This document shows, in pieces, positions 6,892 to 10,443 of a stretch of 10,443 bases of DNA. The stretch covers positions 1-10,443 of the forward strand of contig DETL01000027.1 of NCBI GenBank assembly GCA_002361625.1, given 5' to 3'. The position numbers and the translations under genes are program-made. The first letter of the stretch is position 1. Every line of letters begins with the position of its first letter. The stretch is from Bacteroidales bacterium UBA3289 (GTDB taxonomy: Bacteria; Bacteroidota; Bacteroidia; Bacteroidales; UBA932). The notes under the pieces are model-generated. The model made no database searches and was not told where the DNA came from. It saw only the letters and a list, made by a program, of their open reading frames with translations.

Positions 6892-7887
6892 ATGAAACAT
6901 TTCGGAAAGATATTCGCCTTCGTGGCGCTCGTGCTCGTCCTTGCCGGCTGCAAGGGGAAGAACCGGGGACCGCTCCTCCCGAACGTGAGCGGCAAGGCCG
7001 GCGAGATCGTCGTCGTGATCGACAAGGACAATTGGGAAGGGAACATCGGCACGGCCATCCGCGACTGCCTGGCCGGCGACTGCCCGTACCTGGCGCAGCG
7101 GGAGCCCCTCTTCACCCTGGCCAACGTCCCTCCGGGCAGTTTCAACAACATGTTCAGGATGCACCGGAACATCCTGATCCTGAACATCAACCCCCAGAAT
7201 CAGCAGACGGGGATGATGTACAAGCGGGACCAGTGGGCCCGGCCTCAGAGCGTGGCGCAGGTCAACGCTTTCGACGAGGAGGGGGCGCTGGAGATCCTCG
7301 CCGGCGCGGCGGAACAGCTGCCCGAGTTCTTCGAGGCGGCGGAGCGCGACCGCATCATCGCGAATTCCATCCTGTATGAGGAGCTGACGCTCCGGGATCC
7401 CGTGGAGAAGATCACGGGCGGCATCCTGCATTTCTCCTCGGGATACAAGCTCAAGAAAGTGACCGACGATTTCTTCTGGGCGGCCGATGAAAAGCAGTAC
7501 ACCAACCAGGTGGTGATGGCTTACCGCTATCCCGTGCCGGAGAATCCCTTCGACGTGGAAAACATCATCGCCAAGCGCAACGAGGTGATGAAGGCCAATG
7601 TCCCCGGCATGTTCGACGGTACCTACATGACTACGTCCACGGCCATCCAGCCCACCACCCGCAGCCTGAAGTACCACGGCATCGATTTCGTGGAGACGCG
7701 CGGCTTCTGGGAGGTGCAGGGAGACTACATGGGCGGTCCTTTCGTTTCCCACTCCTTCTACAGCCCGGACGGGAAGGACATCATCGTCCTGGAGGCTTTC
7801 GTCTTCGCTCCCCGGTACGATAAACGCCAGTATCTCCGCCAAGTTGAGTCCATCTTGTACTCCTTTGAGTGGAAAAATGAAAAATAA
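6892..7887 (+). CDS. DUF4837 family lipoprotein
   Basis: A 331-residue predicted lipoprotein with a signal sequence 1-19 and lipobox LAGC (17-20), cleaved before C20. The residues after the Cys (KGKNRG) lack the acidic patch typical of surface-exported Bacteroidetes lipoproteins, so a periplasm-facing anchor is more likely. The body resembles DUF4837, a Bacteroidota family usually located after rseP: it has conserved-looking stretches such as NINPQNQ (about 100-106), KRDQWARPQ and a C-terminal VEAFVFAP-like strand (here LEAFVFAP). No catalytic motif is recognisable and the function is unknown. It starts 12 bases after rseP without a Shine-Dalgarno sequence, and its TAA stop directly abuts the -33 region of the next promoter. 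No terminator is seen after it, so some transcripts may run on into tRNA-Glu. Confidence 0.85.
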   Translation: MKHFGKIFAFVALVLVLAGCKGKNRGPLLPNVSGKAGEIVVVIDKDNWEGNIGTAIRDCLAGDCPYLAQREPLFTLANVPPGSFNNMFRMHRNILILNINPQNQQTGMMYKRDQWARPQSVAQVNAFDEEGALEILAGAAEQLPEFFEAAERDRIIANSILYEELTLRDPVEKITGGILHFSSGYKLKKVTDDFFWAADEKQYTNQVVMAYRYPVPENPFDVENIIAKRNEVMKANVPGMFDGTYMTTSTAIQPTTRSLKYHGIDFVETRGFWEVQGDYMGGPFVSHSFYSPDGKDIIVLEAFVFAPRYDKRQYLRQVESILYSFEWKNEK

Positions 7888-7888
7888 T

Positions 7889-7919
7889 TTTGCGTTCCCG
7901 GAAATTATTCTTACCTTTG
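7889..7919 (+). promoter_or_regulatory. Promoter of the tRNA-Glu / rpsT / tRNA-Pro unit
   Basis: TTTG at 7889-7892 and TACCTTTG at 7912-7919 match the Bacteroidota -33 and -7 boxes with the ideal 19-base spacer. The -33 box begins two bases after the stop of the DUF4837 gene. Predicted transcription starts near 7923-7926, leaving a leader of about 45 bases ahead of the tRNA that RNase P would remove. Confidence 0.8.
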
Positions 7920-7968
7920 CATTCCCTTAAAACGGGCAATGCCGCGTGAGCGGAACAAAGGACACTTT

Positions 7969-8043
7969 GGTGGGTTCGTATAACGGTTAGTACTCGGGAT
8001 TTTCATTCCCGCAATAGGAGTTCGATTCTCCTACCCACTACCA
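7969..8043 (+). tRNA. tRNA-Glu (anticodon UUC)
   Basis: A full cloverleaf can be drawn. The acceptor stem GGTGGGT pairs with ACCCACT (with a G1-U72 wobble), the D arm has a three-pair GTA/TAC stem, the anticodon stem CGGGA/TCCCG encloses the loop TTTTCAT with anticodon TTC at 8002-8004, and the T arm AGGAG/CTCCT encloses TTCGATT. The discriminator is A8040 and the CCA end is encoded (8041-8043). It sits 20 bases upstream of rpsT behind a strong promoter. Confidence 0.96.
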
Positions 8044-8063
8044 GAAATAAAAAAAATAAAGCA

Positions 8064-8318
8064 ATGGCAAACACGAAATCCGCTCAGCGGGCATCCCGCC
8101 AGAACGAGCGTCACAGATTGCATAACAAGTATTATGCAAAGACAACGCGGAACGCGATCCGCGACCTCCGTAACACCACCGACAAGAAAGCTGCCGAGGA
8201 AAGCGCCCCCAAGGTCTATGCGATGATCGACAAACTCGCGAAGATCGGCGTCATCCACAAGAACAAGGCCTCCAACCTCAAGAGCGGTCTCCAGGTCTTC
8301 ATCAACAAGCTTTCGTAA
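8064..8318 (+). CDS. rpsT: 30S ribosomal protein S20
   Basis: A small basic 84-residue protein that binds 16S rRNA in the body of the 30S subunit. The N-terminus MANTKSAQRASRQNERHR and the Lys/Arg/Ala-rich helical body are typical, including the C-terminal HKNKASNLKSGL segment; the length is normal. The ATG follows a run of A residues (8046-8058) and lacks a Shine-Dalgarno sequence, as is usual for highly expressed Bacteroidota genes. It lies between tRNA-Glu (20 bases upstream) and tRNA-Pro (39 bases downstream), with no promoter of its own visible, so its mRNA is probably released by tRNA processing at both ends. Confidence 0.97.
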   Translation: MANTKSAQRASRQNERHRLHNKYYAKTTRNAIRDLRNTTDKKAAEESAPKVYAMIDKLAKIGVIHKNKASNLKSGLQVFINKLS

Positions 8319-8328
8319 GCTGATCCTT

Positions 8329-8343
8329 AAGCCGGCCCGGCTT
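8329..8343 (+). other. Hairpin between rpsT and tRNA-Pro
   Basis: AAGCCG (8329-8334) pairs perfectly with CGGCTT (8338-8343) around a three-base loop. No T-run follows, so it is not a canonical intrinsic terminator. It may protect the 3' end of processed rpsT mRNA or assist separation of the tRNA-Pro precursor. Confidence 0.5.
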
Positions 8344-8357
8344 CCATCAAGGGCAAT

Positions 8358-8431
8358 CGGGATGTAGCGCAGTTGGCTAGCGCACTACGTTCGGGACGTA
8401 GGGGTCGTCCGTTCGAGTCGGATCATCCCGA
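8358..8431 (+). tRNA. tRNA-Pro (anticodon CGG)
   Basis: The cloverleaf is complete. The acceptor stem CGGGATG pairs with CATCCCG, the D stem is GCGC/GCGC, the anticodon stem CTACG/CGTAG encloses TTCGGGA with anticodon CGG at 8392-8394, and the T stem GTCCG/CGGAT encloses TTCGAGT. The discriminator is A8431. The following bases are CAC, so CCA is not encoded, unlike the tRNA-Glu in the same unit. It reads CCG codons, which suit this GC-rich genome. Confidence 0.96.
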
Positions 8432-8432
8432 C

Positions 8433-8469
8433 ACAGGTCAGGAAGAAATTCCCGACCTGTTTCGTTTTT
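8433..8469 (+). terminator. Intrinsic terminator after tRNA-Pro
   Basis: ACAGGTC (8433-8439) pairs with GACCTGT (8454-8460); after a single A-C mismatch, GGAA (8441-8444) pairs with TTCC (8449-8452) around a GAAA tetraloop (8445-8448). TTCGTTTTT follows. It closes the tRNA-Glu/rpsT/tRNA-Pro unit just before the corA promoter. Confidence 0.85.
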
Positions 8470-8482
8470 CCTGCGGGAACTG

Positions 8483-8512
8483 TTGTAATTCCCGAAAAAA
8501 TAAGTACCTTTG
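8483..8512 (+). promoter_or_regulatory. Promoter of corA
   Basis: TTG at 8483-8485 and TACCTTTG at 8505-8512 match the Bacteroidota -33/-7 pattern with a 19-base spacer. The predicted start is near 8516-8520, leaving a corA leader of about 80-85 bases. Confidence 0.75.
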
Positions 8513-8600
8513 TGGGCTGCCTTTTCCGTAATGGCAGCTGGTTACTGATGTAAAATCCATCCGGTACGACTGGCCCGGAGCTAAAACACGCTGGAACGAT
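8513..8600 (+). other. Structured 5' leader of corA
   Basis: This 88-base stretch lies between the corA -7 box and the ATG. GCTGCC (8516-8521) pairs with GGCAGC (8533-8538) around an 11-base loop, right at the predicted 5' end of the mRNA. GATG (8547-8550) can pair with CATC (8558-8561). A five-codon open frame (ATG at 8531, TGA at 8546-8548) and an ATG-TAA minimal frame (8548-8553) overlap by TGATG. I do not recognise a known riboswitch class, including the Mg2+ M-box. Confidence 0.35.
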
Positions 8601-9566
8601 ATGCTGAATATCTTCTACAGGGAAAACGGAAAGATCTTTGTCTCCCAGTCGGAGAAAGATTTCGCGAAGCTGGATATCGAGAATACCGTCTGGATCGACC
8701 TGGTGGATCCAGACGGTACGGAAAAGCGTGCCGTGGAAAGTTTCCTCGGGACGGAGATCCAAAGCCGTGCGCAGGCGGAGGAAATCGAAAGCTCCTCCCG
8801 CTATTTCGAGACGGACGACGCGATCTTTGCCAATACCAACTTCCTGACTCCGGGGGCGGAGGAGTACAATATGCAGGCGGTCTCCTTCACCCTGGTGGAC
8901 CGTACGCTTACGACGCTTCGCGAAGTGCCGCTCCGCAGTTTTACCGAACTGCAGCGACGGCTGCAAGTGAATCCCAAGCAGTATCCTTCCGGTTTCACGG
9001 TCTTCGCCACGATCCTGGATCAGCGTGTGGACCTGGATGCGGACATGATCGAGCTCTTGTCCAAGGAGATCTCCCAGTATGCCAAGCGGATCAACGAGGA
9101 GGAGGACATCGACCAGGAACTCCTGATCGACATCTCCCAGCTCCAGGAAAACACCATGATGATCCGCGAGAACGTCGTGGATAAGCAGCGCCTGATCTCC
9201 AACCTGATGCGGAGCACCAAGGTCCCGTCCTCGCTGGAGCCGCGCCTGAACGTGCTTTTGCAGGATATCTCCTCCCTGCTGAATCACACGAACTTCTGCT
9301 TCGAGCGTCTGGAATATCTGCAGGATACGGTCCTGGGTCTGATCAATCTCGAACAGAACAAGATCATGAAGATCTTCACGGTGGTCTCCGTCTTCCTGAT
9401 GCCGCCTACCCTCATCGCGGGCTTCTACGGGATGAATGTCCGCCTGCCGATGATTGCGGCGGACGAGCCCAATGCGTCCTTCTGGAACTGGATCATCATC
9501 CTGGGGGTCATGGGACTGTCGTGCCTGGCGATCTGGTATGTCTTCAAAAAGAAGAAATTGCTCTAG
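8601..9566 (+). CDS. corA: CorA family magnesium transporter
   Basis: A 321-residue inner-membrane Mg2+ (possibly Co2+/Ni2+) channel of the 2-TM-GxN family, expected to be a homopentamer. The large N-terminal cytoplasmic domain (1-255) ends in the long helix leading to TM1 (about 257-275). The selectivity signature YGMN is at 276-279, followed by a short periplasmic loop (280-294), TM2 (about 295-315) and the basic cytoplasmic tail KKKKLL. All expected parts are present and the length is normal. It has its own promoter and terminator, so it is probably monocistronic. The ATG follows a structured leader; a weak GGA lies 7 bases upstream. Metal preference is inferred from family. Confidence 0.94.
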   Translation: MLNIFYRENGKIFVSQSEKDFAKLDIENTVWIDLVDPDGTEKRAVESFLGTEIQSRAQAEEIESSSRYFETDDAIFANTNFLTPGAEEYNMQAVSFTLVDRTLTTLREVPLRSFTELQRRLQVNPKQYPSGFTVFATILDQRVDLDADMIELLSKEISQYAKRINEEEDIDQELLIDISQLQENTMMIRENVVDKQRLISNLMRSTKVPSSLEPRLNVLLQDISSLLNHTNFCFERLEYLQDTVLGLINLEQNKIMKIFTVVSVFLMPPTLIAGFYGMNVRLPMIAADEPNASFWNWIIILGVMGLSCLAIWYVFKKKKLL

Positions 9567-9573
9567 GAAACCG

Positions 9574-9603
9574 TTTGAAAACCAGAAATTTTTCGTATCT
9601 TTG
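9574..9603 (+). promoter_or_regulatory. Promoter of rpsA
   Basis: TTTG at 9574-9577 and TATCTTTG at 9596-9603 form a Bacteroidota promoter with an 18-base spacer, beginning eight bases after the corA stop. The last G of the -7 box is also the first base of the corA terminator stem. Predicted transcription starts at about 9607-9610, inside the left arm of that hairpin, giving an rpsA leader of about 80 bases. Confidence 0.8.
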
Positions 9604-9631
9604 CACGCTTTTCCGGAAGGCGTGCTTTTTT
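9603..9631 (+). terminator. Intrinsic terminator of corA, overlapping the rpsA promoter
   Basis: GCACGC (9603-9608) pairs with GCGTGC (9620-9625), extended by T-G, T-A and T-A pairs to a nine-pair stem with a five-base loop. Six Ts follow (9626-9631). Transcripts coming from corA contain the whole hairpin; those starting at the rpsA promoter should lack most of its left arm. Confidence 0.75.
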
Positions 9632-9646
9632 GTCCGTCCGGAAGGC
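9612..9646 (+). repeat. Ten-base direct repeat TCCGGAAGGC in the rpsA leader
   Basis: TCCGGAAGGC occurs at 9612-9621 (loop and right arm of the terminator) and again at 9637-9646. The downstream copy lets GCAC (9645-9648) pair with GTGC (9622-9625), an alternative to the terminator stem. Confidence 0.6.
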
Positions 9647-9689
9647 ACAAGAAATAATGTTAAACAACTAGTATCCCAACAAAAGTACT

Positions 9690-10443
9690 ATGTCTGAAGA
9701 AATCAAGAACGTGGTCGAGGAGCCCCAGGTGAACGAGGCCCCCGTCCAGAAAGAAGAACCCAAGAAGGCCCGTCTGAATGCCTCCGTCGCTCCCGAGGAG
9801 TTCGACTGGGATGCGTTCGAGAACGACACCGTCGCCGGTGAGAACCGCGAGGAAGTCGCCGCCCTGTACAACCAGACCCTCCAGAAGGTCACCGAGAACG
9901 AGGTGGTCGAGGGTGTCGTCACCGCGATCAACAAGCGCGAGGTCGTCGTGAACATCGGCGCCAAGAGCGAAGGTGTCATCTCCGCCCCCGAGTTCCGTTA
10001 CAACCCGGACCTCAAGGTCGGTGACAAGGTGGACGTGCTCGTCGAGTCCGCCGAGGACCGCAAGGGCCAGCTGGTCATCTCCCACAAGAAGGCCCGCCAG
10101 CTCAAGTCTTGGGATATGGTCAACGCCGCCTACGAGAACAACGAGGTGGTCAAGGGTTATGTCAAGACCCGCACGAAGGGCGGCATGATCGTCGACGTGT
10201 TCGGCATCGAGGCCTTCCTCCCGGGTTCCCAGATCGACATCAAGCCCATCCGTGACTACGATGTCTATGTGGATACCAACATGGACTTCAAGATCGTCAA
10301 GATCAACCAGGAATTCCGCAACGTGGTCGTCTCCCACAAGGCCCTTCTCGAGGCCGAGCAGGAGGCCAAGCGCGCCGAGCTCATCTCCAAGCTGGAGAAG
10401 GGCCAGGTGCTCGAGGGAACGGTCAAGAACATCACCAACTACG
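9690..10443 (+). CDS. rpsA: 30S ribosomal protein S1 (5' part, cut by the window end)
   Basis: The first 251 residues of S1, which binds mRNA on the 30S subunit and helps initiation; open to the last base, so the truncation is only the window edge. A Glu/Lys-rich N-terminal extension (1-65) precedes the first S1 repeat (about 70-135, EVVEGVVTAI...KSEGVISAPEF), the second (about 150-218, NEVVKGYVKT...IEAFLPGSQID) and the beginning of the third (from 236, KGQVLEGTVKNIT). Bacteroidota S1 proteins are about 590 residues, so over half lies outside. The start ATG follows an A-rich leader without a Shine-Dalgarno sequence. Codon use is strongly biased to C-ending codons (GTC, AAC, GAG/AAG), as expected for high expression. 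A four-codon open frame (9657-9671) precedes it. Confidence 0.96.
   Translation, partial: MSEEIKNVVEEPQVNEAPVQKEEPKKARLNASVAPEEFDWDAFENDTVAGENREEVAALYNQTLQKVTENEVVEGVVTAINKREVVVNIGAKSEGVISAPEFRYNPDLKVGDKVDVLVESAEDRKGQLVISHKKARQLKSWDMVNAAYENNEVVKGYVKTRTKGGMIVDVFGIEAFLPGSQIDIKPIRDYDVYVDTNMDFKIVKINQEFRNVVVSHKALLEAEQEAKRAELISKLEKGQVLEGTVKNITNY

Noticed and set aside
6547..7842. Open frame of 431 codons on the minus strand opposite rseP and the DUF4837 gene
   Set aside because: Both plus-strand genes are well supported; the antisense product is rich in His, Asp, Val and Leu and resembles no family.
8513..8600. M-box or NiCo riboswitch, or hammerhead ribozyme (because of CTGATG at 8545-8550), upstream of corA
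   Set aside because: The CTGATG is not followed by A and no matching GAAA core or three-stem junction is found; the conserved M-box and NiCo cores could not be identified either.
8385..9650. Open frame of 421 codons on the minus strand spanning tRNA-Pro, the terminator and corA
   Set aside because: It crosses a tRNA, a terminator and two promoters on the other strand, which no real gene would be expected to do, and has no domain.
9657..9671. Four-codon open frame before rpsA as a regulatory leader peptide
   Set aside because: A four-codon frame in an A/T-rich leader is expected by chance, and no stall motif or coupling to the rpsA start is visible.
1..10443. CRISPR array, toxin-antitoxin pair, defence island, prophage or biosynthetic cluster
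   Set aside because: No spaced direct repeats, no cas-like or phage proteins and no unassigned gene-sized space were found; every stretch over 100 bases is taken up by identified genes or RNA genes.

Overview
The window reads as a stretch of housekeeping chromosome from a GC-rich member of the Bacteroidota, probably order Bacteroidales. The evidence is: intergenic promoters of the Bacteroidota type (TTTG about 19 bases before TAnnTTTG); almost no Shine-Dalgarno sequences, with A-rich or very short leaders instead; a DUF4837 lipoprotein next to rseP; and protein families that resemble Bacteroides and Alistipes versions by eye. The base composition is clearly GC-rich, so an Alistipes-like or uncultured GC-rich lineage is more likely than Bacteroides itself. 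The genus cannot be fixed from sequence reading alone.

Left part (about 1-3524, minus strand). Four genes form a tight operon transcribed right to left: ruvX (yqgF), def, a phosphomannomutase/phosphoglucomutase, and a secreted M23 peptidase with a C-terminal LysM. Gaps are 16, 1 and 4 bases. The first 24 bases of the window look like the outer end of an IS3-family (IS150-like) insertion sequence lying mostly outside the window, 35 bases past the peptidase stop codon.

Middle part (3548-7887, plus strand). A divergent operon begins 23 bases from ruvX: a membrane-anchored, degenerate M23/LytM protein, dxr (isoprenoid synthesis), rseP (site-2 protease) and a DUF4837 lipoprotein, with gaps of 3, -7 and 12 bases. 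The two divergent operons appear to have interleaved promoters: the ruvX -7 box sits only seven bases before its ATG, and the best plus-strand promoter lies inside ruvX in an AT-rich island.

Right part (7889-10443, plus strand). A promoter drives tRNA-Glu(UUC), rpsT (S20) and tRNA-Pro(CGG), apparently as one unit ending in a strong intrinsic terminator. Next comes a monocistronic corA with its own promoter and an 88-base potentially structured leader. Last comes rpsA (ribosomal protein S1), cut by the window edge. The rpsA promoter overlaps the terminator hairpin of corA, so rpsA transcripts should start inside that hairpin and escape it.

The genes cover cell-envelope building (two M23 proteins, sugar phosphate mutase, Dxr, RseP, lipoprotein), translation (def, S20, S1, two tRNAs), nucleic acid maintenance (RuvX) and Mg2+ transport (CorA). 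I see no phage, CRISPR, toxin-antitoxin, defence or biosynthetic system here. What merits a second look is promoter/terminator architecture, the degenerate M23 protein and the IS end. Long open frames opposite real genes are common here and are explained by GC-rich codon use.
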